Positions 8,601 through 21,150 of a stretch of 64,000 bases of DNA are shown in pieces. The DNA comes from Alcanivorax quisquiliarum (GTDB lineage: Bacteria > Pseudomonadota > Gammaproteobacteria > Pseudomonadales > Alcanivoracaceae). The DNA lies in NCBI RefSeq assembly GCF_023051175.1, contig NZ_JALKII010000001.1:248001-312000 (forward strand), read 5' to 3'. The number at the start of each line of letters is the position of its first letter. Position 1 is the first letter of the stretch. The translations under genes and the position numbers were made by a program. The notes beneath the pieces were generated by a model. It was not told the DNA's origin. It searched no databases and saw only the letters and a list, made by a program, of their open reading frames with translations.

Positions 8601-9979
8601 TGTCCTTGTTTACGATGCGGCCGGCAGGGGCCGCGCTGCTGCTGTCGGCTGCGTTGTTGGTATGGCCGGCAGCGGCGACGGCGCTGGATGCGCGCCGCAT
8701 CCTCGAATTGCGCGCCGATTCACTTTTCGACGAGCCGCAGGACAGTGCATCGCTCTCGGTCGTGACCTGGCAGCAGGGTGAATTACAGCCAGTGGTTTTT
8801 CAGCTTGATCCGCTCGGCGATGCTGACATGGTCTGGTTTCCGGATGGCGAGCTTGGCCGCGATCGGCCGGAGGGCGAATTCAGCGGCGCAGACCGTTTGC
8901 TGCTGCGCCTCGCTGATGCCGGGCAACGTGCGCCGGCGGATGCATCGCTACCGCAGGGCAGAGTGTTGGCCGAGGTATCCATTCAGCGGGAAGATGACAG
9001 CCGGGGGTATTTTTACCTGGCGCAGGATGATGCTCGCCGCCACCCTGGCCGTTACGTCCACCATGATCTGCGCAGCGGCACCACCGTCACCGACAGCTAT
9101 CAGCTGATTGTCGATCCCGAGAATGAACTCAATTGGCAGTACCTCGGCTACCAGGGCTATCAGGGCGAGGGCTCCATCATCGACACACTGAAGATGCGTA
9201 TGGCGGCCGGCTTTCTCAACCGCCATGCCCGCGTCACGCTGGACAATACCAATCTGCGCCCGACTGTGACCGGCCACCGCACGGGGCCATTACGCTCGGT
9301 CATGCATCTGGAAACCAGGGTGGTGATTGCCGGTATTTCGGTGATGAAACTACACGTGCAAGCGTATCGTTATCCGGATCATTACGAGGCACACACTTAC
9401 GCCAAAGTACCGGGGCTGTACCGGCGCACGCTACGAGCACCGGAAGTGGCGGTGACCATCGACGGCAACGCCCAGTACGGCGCTACCGTACAAACCGCAC
9501 GCGGCGGTGAACTGCGCGGGCTGGTTGACGGGCGACTGGACGATGAAGAACGCGAACTGATCCAGCGTGGCCTCAGCTCGGACGAAAGCTGGGTGCTGTT
9601 TGATTCGGGGCGCGATTTCATCCTGCTCGCCGAGCTGGATGTGCCGCCAAATCTGGCCGGCATTCCGCTGGCGTTGGTGTATCAGGACGATCTGCATCTG
9701 GAGCTGACGCCAGAACAGTTTCCTGGCCAACTGCCGAATCTGGGCTACGCGCTGCAAGGCTGGCCGAAGGAGCAGGAAATGCGCTTTGCCGTGCGATTAC
9801 TGTTTGATAACGGATTGCAGGGTATGGCGCCGCACGCTTACGCCGAGGCGCGTACCCGCGCCCCGGCAATGACCGTTACGGCGTGGCCAGCTCCAGCGGC
9901 AGCGACTTCAGCCCTTCCTGTAGAGGCAGCGTCAACTCCCCCTGCAACCGCGCCCGGCTCCACCAGAACGACGGATTGA
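8600..9979 (+). CDS. Secreted protein of unknown function, last gene of the gsp operon
   Basis: I do not recognise this 459-residue protein. A signal peptide is clear (hydrophobic stretch about 10-27, cleavage after ATA or ALA), so it is periplasmic or exported. The rest is rich in beta strands with repeated acidic/aromatic segments (GYQGYQGEGS, RYPDHYEAH) and no membrane helix. It starts in the gspM stop codon (TGATG), hence is co-translated with the secretion genes, and occupies the place where gspN is often found. It is far longer than GspN (about 250 residues) and does not resemble it. The last 35 codons run into the convergent hydrolase gene and are Ala/Pro/Thr-rich, probably a recent read-through extension. 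Confidence 0.8.
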   Translation: MSLFTMRPAGAALLLSAALLVWPAAATALDARRILELRADSLFDEPQDSASLSVVTWQQGELQPVVFQLDPLGDADMVWFPDGELGRDRPEGEFSGADRLLLRLADAGQRAPADASLPQGRVLAEVSIQREDDSRGYFYLAQDDARRHPGRYVHHDLRSGTTVTDSYQLIVDPENELNWQYLGYQGYQGEGSIIDTLKMRMAAGFLNRHARVTLDNTNLRPTVTGHRTGPLRSVMHLETRVVIAGISVMKLHVQAYRYPDHYEAHTYAKVPGLYRRTLRAPEVAVTIDGNAQYGATVQTARGGELRGLVDGRLDDEERELIQRGLSSDESWVLFDSGRDFILLAELDVPPNLAGIPLALVYQDDLHLELTPEQFPGQLPNLGYALQGWPKEQEMRFAVRLLFDNGLQGMAPHAYAEARTRAPAMTVTAWPAPAAATSALPVEAASTPPATAPGSTRTTD

Positions 9980-11546
9980 AGGCGTACTGCCAGCTGAAAC
10001 CGTACACCACCAGGCCAACCCGGTCGCCGGCTTGCAATGGCGTTGCCACCGGCGGCAGCGTCTGACGGTGCAATCCCTTGTGCGGCAGCGGTGTCAGCTG
10101 CTCGTTGACCACCTGCACCCGGCGCGCCCCCGCACGCTGCACACCCACACCGACAAACACGCGCGTGCTGGCACGGCTGGCAGTGCCGCTCAGGCGCATG
10201 TCCAGCTCGGGCGTGCCCAGCAATATTTCATCATCACGCTCGACCACATACACCGGCACGAACTTTGGCCGGCCGCCGCCGCCATTGGGACGCAGCTGCC
10301 GCAGATCCTTGCCCTGCCAGAACCCGCGCACGATATCGCCGCCCACATCCACCGGCACCATCAACCATTCGAACATGCCGGCAAAGGGGATATGCAGGCT
10401 CGCATCACGCACGGCAAAGGTTTCGCCGTTCGAGGGCAGGGCAGCGAGATGCAGGCTTTGCTCATAATCCAGCGCCGCGCAGAATGACGGCACCTGACGC
10501 GGCGCACCGCGCAGCTTCTCATCCCACCACTGCACCACCAGCTCGGGCAATGGCACTGCGTCGGCTCCGCAACCCAGCACAGCGTCGGTATTGAACAGCG
10601 GTTTGCCGGACCAGGGCTGAATCGGCCAGGGCAGGATGTGGCCACCCTGAATGGCCAGCAGGCGCGCTTCCTGACCGCCGGCCTCGAAACAGGACTGGTT
10701 CGCTTGCGCATGTTCGATACCGAACAGCGAATCCCGGAAGCCCTGTATCAGCAGTGCATCCGCCTGCGGGTATTCGCCCCGTGCGCAAAAGCTCGACGGG
10801 CTGTGCTCGCGCAGTAGCGTCTGAGCTTCTCTGGACAAAGTGCCGGTAAAGGCGCTGCGGAACGGGCGCTGCAACGCCATGCCGAAATCAAAACCGCTGG
10901 ACAGCGAGCCGAGCGTAAACAGGTGCGCGCCCCATTGGCTGCGAACGTGGCCGTTAGGCGCAAAGCCGTCGGCCAGATCGTACCAGGTGGCAATGGGCAC
11001 CAGGGCCGCCAGGCGCGGATCATGAATACTGGCAAGAATCTGCGCACCGCCACCATATGACTCGCCGATCATGCCGATGGCCGCACGGCCATCCGGCAGC
11101 GTGTGCAACGCTGGCAAGTGCCGCAGTGCCCAGTCGATCACGCTGCTGACATCTTTCACTTCGTGCGCCGGGCTCATCAACTGCACATCGCCCTGGCTGC
11201 CACCGAAACCACGTTGATCGTAGAACACCACCCAGTAGCCTTGCCGCCAGGCGGCGATGGCGGCTTCGCCGGTCAGCATGGTCTGGCCATAAATGGAGAG
11301 CGGGCGCTTGGCGCGAAAACCCCCGAACCCGTGGGTGGCAATGATGACTGGCGCGGTGTCGCCGCTGGCCAGTGCAGGCTGGTAGACTGTCGCAGCCAGC
11401 GAGAGGCCGTCGTGGGTGGGGATGGCGACCTGGTAACGCCGCGCTTCAAGTGGCGCAGGCAGGGGATCGGGGGATGCTACGGGTAGTGTGGTTGTGCAGC
11501 CCCCCAGCAGTATCACAACCCAAAAGGCCAGTGCTGTACTACGCAT
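9876..11546 (-). CDS. Lipoprotein alpha/beta hydrolase, S15/CocE-like
   Basis: Predicted outer-membrane or periplasmic lipoprotein hydrolase of 556 residues. The ATG at 11546 is chosen because it follows GAGGATTC and gives a lipobox LLGGC with Cys17; the longer frame upstream has no such signal. The hydrolase core has HGFGG near 72 (oxyanion region) and the nucleophile motif GESYGGG with Ser163, typical of X-Pro dipeptidyl-peptidase/CocE-type enzymes. The C-terminal part after residue 400 is beta-rich as in that group. Substrate unknown; peptides or esters are possible. Its end overlaps the preceding convergent gene by 104 bp. Confidence 0.85.
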   Translation of the reverse strand: MRSTALAFWVVILLGGCTTTLPVASPDPLPAPLEARRYQVAIPTHDGLSLAATVYQPALASGDTAPVIIATHGFGGFRAKRPLSIYGQTMLTGEAAIAAWRQGYWVVFYDQRGFGGSQGDVQLMSPAHEVKDVSSVIDWALRHLPALHTLPDGRAAIGMIGESYGGGAQILASIHDPRLAALVPIATWYDLADGFAPNGHVRSQWGAHLFTLGSLSSGFDFGMALQRPFRSAFTGTLSREAQTLLREHSPSSFCARGEYPQADALLIQGFRDSLFGIEHAQANQSCFEAGGQEARLLAIQGGHILPWPIQPWSGKPLFNTDAVLGCGADAVPLPELVVQWWDEKLRGAPRQVPSFCAALDYEQSLHLAALPSNGETFAVRDASLHIPFAGMFEWLMVPVDVGGDIVRGFWQGKDLRQLRPNGGGGRPKFVPVYVVERDDEILLGTPELDMRLSGTASRASTRVFVGVGVQRAGARRVQVVNEQLTPLPHKGLHRQTLPPVATPLQAGDRVGLVVYGFSWQYAFNPSFWWSRARLQGELTLPLQEGLKSLPLELATP

Positions 11547-11642
11547 GGCGGTGAATCCTCTTGATATCGCGCCTTTGTTAACCTGGGCGCTTGTTTTTAT
11601 GTTGACCGATGCAGCGTCGGTGCCCATCAGGATTGGTTTGCA

Positions 11643-12413
11643 ATGAACGGAGCAGCTTCTGCGTCTCAATCACCGCCAGCGTTCTGGCGCGACACCGGCC
11701 GCGGCCTGGTATGGCTGGCTTATGGCCTGTGTTGCGTGTGGCTGGCGCTGGCATTGTCCTGGTGGCTTTACGCGCGCCTGGATTATAGCTATCCGCTCTG
11801 GTATTCGCTGATGGATATCGATCAGCACATCGCCGAATACGCGCCGCACAATGCGCGTAAACCCGGCTTCGCGCAATTGCCGCCCGACCAGCATCAGCAG
11901 GCATTCGCGCAAATCAGCCAGGCGGTACATGATCGGGGGCGCGGGCTTTCCGGTATTACCTATCCGGGGCCGTCCGGTATGCCGATCCCGTTGCTGACCC
12001 TTGACGAGGTATTGCACTTGCAGGATGTCGCCGATCTGCTTGGTCTGGGTACGGCGGTTTCATGGTTCATGGCGCTACTGTGGTTGCCGCTCGCCGTGTG
12101 CTCTGCGCGTGCCGGGCCGCCCACCTACCGGGCAAGGATAGCGGCGGCCGGGGTGGCTGCTGGCCCGCTGCTGATCTGGTTGCTGGTGCAAGGCCCGAAA
12201 GCAGTGTTTTATCAGTTGCATATCTGGTTATTTCCGCCCGAACATCCCTGGTTTTTCTACTGGGAACAATCCCTGATGAGCACCTTGATGAAAGCGCCTT
12301 ATCTGTTCGGCGGTATCGCGGTAGTGCTCGCGGTGGCTGCTGTGGTACTAGCGCCGGCCTTGTTTCTGCTTGGTAACACACTGATTCGTCCGCTGGCTGG
12401 AGCGCGCCCATGA
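11643..12413 (+). CDS. DUF1461-type integral membrane protein
   Basis: 256 residues with four or five predicted membrane segments (about 22-45, 130-152, 165-183 and 220-245) and a periplasmic stretch between the first two that contains YPLWYSLMDIDQHI. The layout resembles DUF1461 (TIGR01906-type) membrane proteins, whose function is unknown. It is divergent from the lipoprotein hydrolase (96 bp between starts) and overlaps the next gene by ATGA, so the two are probably made together. Confidence 0.65.
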   Translation: MNGAASASQSPPAFWRDTGRGLVWLAYGLCCVWLALALSWWLYARLDYSYPLWYSLMDIDQHIAEYAPHNARKPGFAQLPPDQHQQAFAQISQAVHDRGRGLSGITYPGPSGMPIPLLTLDEVLHLQDVADLLGLGTAVSWFMALLWLPLAVCSARAGPPTYRARIAAAGVAAGPLLIWLLVQGPKAVFYQLHIWLFPPEHPWFFYWEQSLMSTLMKAPYLFGGIAVVLAVAAVVLAPALFLLGNTLIRPLAGARP

Positions 12414-14533
12414 CGCACGCCACTGTACCGCCAGGAACAGAGCAGCCAAAGATAGCCTCGCCATGGATAGAGCGGCTGGCGGCGGATGCCCGCCCCGAGG
12501 CGGAACGCTTGCAGCGATGGGCCGCCATGGGGCTGCCGGTGCCGCCTAGCTGGCGCGTGCGGCGTGAGGTGCTGGCAGAGGATACCCAGGCGGTTACAGC
12601 AGCGCTGGCACAGGTGGCTGGCAATACCGCGGCGCGCTACTGGGTATTGCAGCAGGGCCCGGCGACTCCTGGCTCACAACGGGAGTCGCTGCTCAATCTG
12701 GATTCCGACCTTGCACTCAGTGGTGCGCTGCAACAGGTGTTTCGGCGAGCTAACGCGCCTGATTCGGTGATTATCCAATCCATGCCTGCACGCCACGCTG
12801 CCGGGGTGCTGTTCACGCGCCATCCGGTACGCCCTGATCTGGAGCATGTGGTGATCGAGGGCGTGCTGGAGCAAGGCCATGGCGAGCCTGATGCAGCACC
12901 GGATGAGCAGGGTGGAGAATGTCATGGAGATCGGCATGGAGATCGGCATGGAGATCGGCATGGAGAGCCTGCTCGCCTGATCCTGCACCGGGACGGCGCC
13001 GTCGCCTGGAGCAGTGAAAACCGCTCGCTGGTGGAGCGCATCGGTGCCGACGCCTTTGCCACGCTGGCCGGGCAACTGCGCAAGCAGTTCGAGCGCCCGC
13101 AAGCATGCGAGTGGATCTTCGATGGTCAGCAGCTCTGGGTGGTGCAGACCTTGCCGGTCGGGTCGCTGCCCCGGCCCACCGAGGCGTGGAGCCGCCGCGC
13201 CGGCTTCGGGCTCTGGCACGAGGCGGTGTCGCCGCTATGGTATACACTCGCCGGTCGCTGGCTGAAGACGGCTTTCTGGCGCCCCCTTGGCGATCAACTG
13301 GGCTGGCAGGAGCTGGCCAACGTAGAACCGTACCGGCGCCAGCACAGCCATATTTATTCCAACAGTCAGTTCTTCCTGCGGCTGCTTGAGGCGGGCGTGC
13401 CGCAGGCGCAGGCCGCCATACCGCCGGCCTGGCACCCGCAAACATCCCCGCCGCCACAGCGCTACGTTCGCAAGCGTGACGGTTTGCAGCCCTGGCTGGC
13501 CGGCCGCCGCCTACGCAAGCTGGAACGGGAGCTGGCGCGGCAAGCCGAGCAGCTCCCCGACCTGGGCGATACCGATGGGCTATGGCGTGCGCTGATGCGG
13601 CTGGACAGCATCGGAGAGCGTCTGGCCGCGCTGGAAGGCTGGCTGTGCTATGTGCGGCCGCCGCCTGTCATTTCTGCGACGACGCCCGAGCTGGCATTGG
13701 CAAACGCCTTGCCGGCCGGGCACCGAGCCGCGCTGCGGGCGCTGGGCGCTGGTACTGAGGCCGTCGCAGGCGTCCTTCCCGCGGCCGGCGCACTCGGCGC
13801 AGACCCGATGCTGGCGCGCTTCGGCGAGCTGCCATCCGAGCTGGGCCGGTTGCGTGACATGACGCCGCAGCGAGCAGCGCTTCTGGGCACGCTCCCCGAA
13901 CCCAAGGCGAGCGACGCCGCGGCGGTGGCCACCGGCCTGCGAGAACAGCTCGGCACGGCCTTGCGGCAGCTGTTACAGCGCATGGCGGAGGTGCTGGTGG
14001 CACGGGGCAGGCTGGTGCGCACGGAGGATGTGTTCTTTGTCTATTTTGATGAACTGTGGCAGCTGTGGCAGCCGCAGGAGAGCACCCGGCCCGGCGCCGA
14101 CACCGTTGCCCAGCGTAAGATGCGGCTGCTCAACGATGCCTGGCACGGGGCGCCGGACTGGATCATTGATCAGATTGCATATGGTGCCCGCCTGGATCAG
14201 CAGCAGCGGCCGGTGCTCAATGGTAGTGCCATCGTTCCCGCGCCCGCGCAGGGCACTGCCAGAGTGATCCACGGCAGCTGGGCGCTGGCGCATATCGAAC
14301 AGGGCGATATTCTGGTGCTGGATCAGTGCGATACCGCCTGGCTGCCCTGGCTCTGCCTGGCGGGCGGGCTGGTGCTGGCCGGGCACGCTGCGGAGCAGCC
14401 AGCGGCGCTGCTCGCACAGTGGCTGGGCATTCCGTGCATTATCGGCGTGGACGACGCCATGCATTGCATCACCACCGGCAGCACCCTGGTGCTGAACCAG
14501 CCAGCCGGCAGCATCTGCCGGCCAGCGGGGTGA
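12410..14533 (+). CDS. PEP-synthase-like protein with altered phosphohistidine motif
   Basis: 707 residues with the outline of PEP-utilising phosphotransferases. The N-terminal part has AAMGLPVPPSW and VLFTRHP, as in the pyruvate/PEP-binding ATP-grasp domain. A middle helical part contains WHEAVSPLWYTLAGRW, and a C-terminal swivelling domain has GGLVLAG followed by WLGIPCIIGV. In active enzymes that domain carries G-G-x-x-S-H-x-A-I-x-A-R. Here the S-H position reads Q-P and the Ala-Arg reads Ala-Gln; the only nearby His is several residues upstream. The ATP-grasp part is also shortened. It may be a pseudoenzyme or a repurposed transferase. It overlaps the DUF1461 gene by four bases. Confidence 0.75.
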   Translation: MTHATVPPGTEQPKIASPWIERLAADARPEAERLQRWAAMGLPVPPSWRVRREVLAEDTQAVTAALAQVAGNTAARYWVLQQGPATPGSQRESLLNLDSDLALSGALQQVFRRANAPDSVIIQSMPARHAAGVLFTRHPVRPDLEHVVIEGVLEQGHGEPDAAPDEQGGECHGDRHGDRHGDRHGEPARLILHRDGAVAWSSENRSLVERIGADAFATLAGQLRKQFERPQACEWIFDGQQLWVVQTLPVGSLPRPTEAWSRRAGFGLWHEAVSPLWYTLAGRWLKTAFWRPLGDQLGWQELANVEPYRRQHSHIYSNSQFFLRLLEAGVPQAQAAIPPAWHPQTSPPPQRYVRKRDGLQPWLAGRRLRKLERELARQAEQLPDLGDTDGLWRALMRLDSIGERLAALEGWLCYVRPPPVISATTPELALANALPAGHRAALRALGAGTEAVAGVLPAAGALGADPMLARFGELPSELGRLRDMTPQRAALLGTLPEPKASDAAAVATGLREQLGTALRQLLQRMAEVLVARGRLVRTEDVFFVYFDELWQLWQPQESTRPGADTVAQRKMRLLNDAWHGAPDWIIDQIAYGARLDQQQRPVLNGSAIVPAPAQGTARVIHGSWALAHIEQGDILVLDQCDTAWLPWLCLAGGLVLAGHAAEQPAALLAQWLGIPCIIGVDDAMHCITTGSTLVLNQPAGSICRPAG
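12923..12966 (+). repeat. 12 bp in-frame tandem repeat, about 3.7 copies
   Basis: The unit CATGGAGATCGG is repeated three times without change from 12923 and a fourth copy is partial. It lies inside the PEP-synthase-like gene and encodes HGDR repeats. Gain or loss of a unit keeps the frame, so the His/Asp-rich loop length may vary between strains. Confidence 0.9.
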
Positions 14534-14537
14534 GTCG

Positions 14538-18266
<3,729 letters not shown>

Positions 18267-18301
18267 GAGCAGGCTCCAGGCTGGTGTGACGTTGGGGCCG
18301 C

Positions 18302-18307
18302 ATTATA
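18302..18307 (-). promoter_or_regulatory. Probable -10 element for metH
   Basis: On the minus strand the hexamer reads TATAAT, the sigma-70 consensus, 36-41 bp before the metH start codon. No good -35 hexamer is seen at 16-18 bp, so the promoter may need an activator. The implied leader of about 30 nt is too short for a cobalamin, SAM or SAH riboswitch. Confidence 0.5.
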
Positions 18308-18566
18308 CCGGGGCGCAGCGAGAATTACCCGAGAACCGGCTGCCGCCGCACCGGCATACCTGCGTTGCGTTTTTGTAAAATAGAGGCGCTGGCGCAACAG
18401 TGTGGCTGCGCGGGCGCAGCGCGCTCTGGCATACTGCGCGTTTGCCTGTGCCCGGCGTGTCCTGTTTCCACTCTGATACGCTTGGCGGCGGCATCACGAG
18501 CGCGCGGGCGCCGGTGACGCTATGGGCCTCGGCTTACTGGAAAACGACACCAACAAGGAGTTCACG

Positions 18567-19328
18567 ATGCATAAAACCCTTCTCGCGGCCGCTTGTGCTG
18601 TAGCGGTTCTGCCTGGCTTCGCGATGGCCCAGGAAGCCGCCGATGAAACCAATGTCTGGTCCGGCGACGCCGAGCTGGCTTACCTTCTGAAGCGTGGCAA
18701 CACGAAATCGGAAACACTCTCGGCCAAGGGCAATGCAGAACGTGACGGCATCGACTGGCGCCATATCGCCAAACTGGAAGCCGCCAACGCACAGCAGCGC
18801 AATACCAGCACGCGAGAGGACGAACGTACCGCCGAGCGGTATTTCGGCTCCTACAAACTGGATCGCAAGCTCGATGAGGCCAACTATATCTTCAACGTGA
18901 TCACGGCCGAAAAAGATCGTTTCACCGGCTACGATTATGAAGCCAGTTACGCGCTCGGTTATGGGCGCCGGATGTTCGATAACGATCTGCACCGGCTGGA
19001 TATCGAAGCCGGCCCCGGTTATCGCTGGCGTCAGGTCGAACGCGGGCTGGTCGGCCCGGGGGAAAGCCGCAAGGAAGAAGATGCGATCCTGCGGCTTGGT
19101 CTGCGTTACCGGCTGGCCCTCTCCGAAACAGCGGAATTCAACGAAGATCTGACCACGGAAATCGGCGAGGATTCGACCGTTACTCGCGCCACCACCAGCC
19201 TCACCACCCGCGTGACAGGCTCGTTGTCGCTACGTCTGAGCCACGTTTTGCGCCACACCACTGACCCGGCGCCGGATGCGAAGAAAACCGACCAGGAGAT
19301 ACTGGTGGGGATCGTGTACGGTTTCTGA
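18567..19328 (+). CDS. DUF481 outer-membrane protein (YdiY-like)
   Basis: Predicted outer-membrane beta-barrel of 253 residues. The ATG at 18567 follows AAGGAG and starts a signal peptide that ends near AMA-QE. The mature protein is made of alternating amphipathic strands (WSGDAELAYLLKRGNTKSET) and ends in Phe (VGIVYGF), as expected for barrel assembly. This is the DUF481/YdiY pattern; the role is unknown, possibly a salt- or envelope-stress barrel. It is followed by a strong terminator and converges with pntB. The 300 bp between it and metH hold the two divergent promoters and no further gene that I can support. Confidence 0.85.
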   Translation: MHKTLLAAACAVAVLPGFAMAQEAADETNVWSGDAELAYLLKRGNTKSETLSAKGNAERDGIDWRHIAKLEAANAQQRNTSTREDERTAERYFGSYKLDRKLDEANYIFNVITAEKDRFTGYDYEASYALGYGRRMFDNDLHRLDIEAGPGYRWRQVERGLVGPGESRKEEDAILRLGLRYRLALSETAEFNEDLTTEIGEDSTVTRATTSLTTRVTGSLSLRLSHVLRHTTDPAPDAKKTDQEILVGIVYGF

Positions 19329-19433
19329 TATCGCTTGCAGCCCTGGCTAGAGCGGGCTCCAAAGTAGCTGGCCCCCCACGATACTGCCCGGCGAGGTCGT
19401 TGAGTGTAGCGTGGGGTCACCAAGAGATGACGT

Positions 19434-19464
19434 AAAAAAAGGAGAGCCTCGGCTCTCCTTTTTT
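19434..19464. terminator. Bidirectional intrinsic terminator
   Basis: GGAGAGCC (19441-19448) pairs with GGCTCTCC (19451-19458). The stem is preceded by seven A and followed by six T, so it works on both strands. It separates the convergent DUF481 gene and pntB. Confidence 0.95.
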
Positions 19465-19488
19465 GTGTGGCGCATTCCGTTGCCGGAA

Positions 19489-20868
19489 TCAACCTTCTTT
19501 CAGTGCTGTGGCGATATCGATGATCGCCTGTTTACCGTCGCCGAACAGCATCAGGGTATTGTCCATGGCGAACAGCGGGTTGGGCAAGCCGGCAAAGCCG
19601 GGGCTCAGGGAGCGCTTGACAACCACTACTGTCCGCGCCTTGTCCACGTTCAGAATCGGCATCCCGTAAATCGGGCTGCCTTTGTCTTCGCGTGCCATCG
19701 GGTTGGTAACATCGTTCGCGCCGATCACGATGGCGACATCGGTCTGCTCAAAGGTCGGGTTGATGGTGTCCATGTCCTTGAGCTTGTCGTAGGGAACTTC
19801 CGCTTCCGCCAGCAGCACGTTCATGTGGCCAGGCATCCGGCCTGCCACGGGATGGATGGCGTACTCCACTTCGCCGCCGCGGGCTTCAATGGCATTGGCG
19901 AGATCACGCACGGCATGCTGGGCCTGAGCCATGGCGAGACCGAAGCCGGGTACGATGACCACACGCTGGGCGGTTTCCAGAATCATGGCCACTTCGTCCG
20001 GGGAAGAGGACTTCACCTTACCACGATAGATTTCGTCGGCATCGATTTCAGTGCCACCCTCTGCCATGCTGCCGAACAGGACGTTCGCCAGCGACCGATT
20101 CATGGCCTTGCACATGATCTGCGTGAGAATCAGACCAGAGGCGCCCACCAGCGAGCCGGTAATGATCAGCGCATTGTTATCCATCACGAAGCCGGCTGCG
20201 GAAACTGCCAGGCCGGAGTATGAGTTGAGCAGGGCGATGACGACCGGCATGTCAGCGCCGCCAATGGGTAAGACCAACGTCAAACCGAGGAGCGCCGCTG
20301 CGCCGACAATACCCCAGAACAGCAGATCATTACCCGGCTCGACCACCAGATAGCCGATAGCCGCCAAGGCGCCAAGCAGCAGAATCAGGTTCAGGAACTT
20401 CATGCCGGGGAAGCCGATTGACTGGCCGCTGATCAACTCCTGCAGCTTGGCAAAGGCGACCAGGGAGCCGGTCAGAGTCAGGGTGCCGATCAGCACCGCA
20501 ACGCCGGTGGAGATGACACCAACCGCACCGCTGATGCCAAGGAAATATTCAGCTGACGCAACCGCAACTGAAGCGCCACCACCAAAGCCGTTCAGCAAAG
20601 CGATCAGCTGCGGCATTGATGTCATCTGTACCTTCAGAGCTATCACCGCGCCAATCACGCCACCGACGAGCAGGCCAGCTATCAATATCTGGTAGCTGAG
20701 GATGCTGTGGTGCAGCAAGGTCACGACAACAGCAGCACCCATGCCTAAGGCGGCCATCTGGTTGCCGCGCACTGCTGTTTTCGGTTTGGCCAGTCCCTTG
20801 ATGCCGAGCACAAAGAGGACAGCAGCCGCCAGATAAGCGATATCAATCCAGTGTTGCGCGATCTGCAT
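19489..20868 (-). CDS. pntB: NAD(P) transhydrogenase subunit beta
   Basis: Membrane subunit of proton-translocating transhydrogenase, which moves hydride from NADH to NADP using the proton gradient. The 459-residue protein has about eight or nine membrane helices in the first 260 residues and a C-terminal NADP-binding Rossmann domain with VPGFGLAMAQAQH and HPVAGRMPGHMNVLLAEA. It is the last gene of pntAA-pntAB-pntB, three bases after pntAB. A bidirectional terminator follows. Confidence 0.97.
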   Translation of the reverse strand: MQIAQHWIDIAYLAAAVLFVLGIKGLAKPKTAVRGNQMAALGMGAAVVVTLLHHSILSYQILIAGLLVGGVIGAVIALKVQMTSMPQLIALLNGFGGGASVAVASAEYFLGISGAVGVISTGVAVLIGTLTLTGSLVAFAKLQELISGQSIGFPGMKFLNLILLLGALAAIGYLVVEPGNDLLFWGIVGAAALLGLTLVLPIGGADMPVVIALLNSYSGLAVSAAGFVMDNNALIITGSLVGASGLILTQIMCKAMNRSLANVLFGSMAEGGTEIDADEIYRGKVKSSSPDEVAMILETAQRVVIVPGFGLAMAQAQHAVRDLANAIEARGGEVEYAIHPVAGRMPGHMNVLLAEAEVPYDKLKDMDTINPTFEQTDVAIVIGANDVTNPMAREDKGSPIYGMPILNVDKARTVVVVKRSLSPGFAGLPNPLFAMDNTLMLFGDGKQAIIDIATALKEG

Positions 20869-20871
20869 GGC

Positions 20872-21150
20872 TTACTTCCTCTTGAACATCGCTAACATGC
20901 GGTTGGTCACCATGAAGCCGCCAACCACGTTGATAGCCGCCAGAGCGACCGCAATAAAACCGAGCACCGAAACCAGGAGGCTGTCACCGGCCCGCCCGGC
21001 GGCCAGCAGCGCACCGACCAGGATGATCCCGGAAATGGCGTTGGTGCCGGACATCAGCGGAGTGTGCAGCGTGGGCGGCACTTTGGTAATCAGTTCCACA
21101 CCGAGGAAAATGGCAAGCACAAAAAGGGTTAGCTGAGATACGAAATCCAT
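20872..21150 (-). CDS. pntAB: NAD(P) transhydrogenase alpha subunit, membrane part
   Basis: 92-residue membrane segment of the alpha subunit, with three helices (VSQLTLFVLAIFLG, AISGIILVGALLAAG, FIAVALAAINVVGGF). In Escherichia coli this part is fused to PntA; here it is separate, as in Rhodospirillum and many pseudomonads. Its ATG overlaps the last base of the pntAA stop codon. Confidence 0.94.
   Translation of the reverse strand: MDFVSQLTLFVLAIFLGVELITKVPPTLHTPLMSGTNAISGIILVGALLAAGRAGDSLLVSVLGFIAVALAAINVVGGFMVTNRMLAMFKRK

Noticed and set aside
18267-18566. Possible cobalamin or SAH riboswitch upstream of metH
   Set aside because: The TATAAT -10 implies a leader of only about 30 nt and no B12-box or SAH-type core was recognisable in the 300 bp gap.
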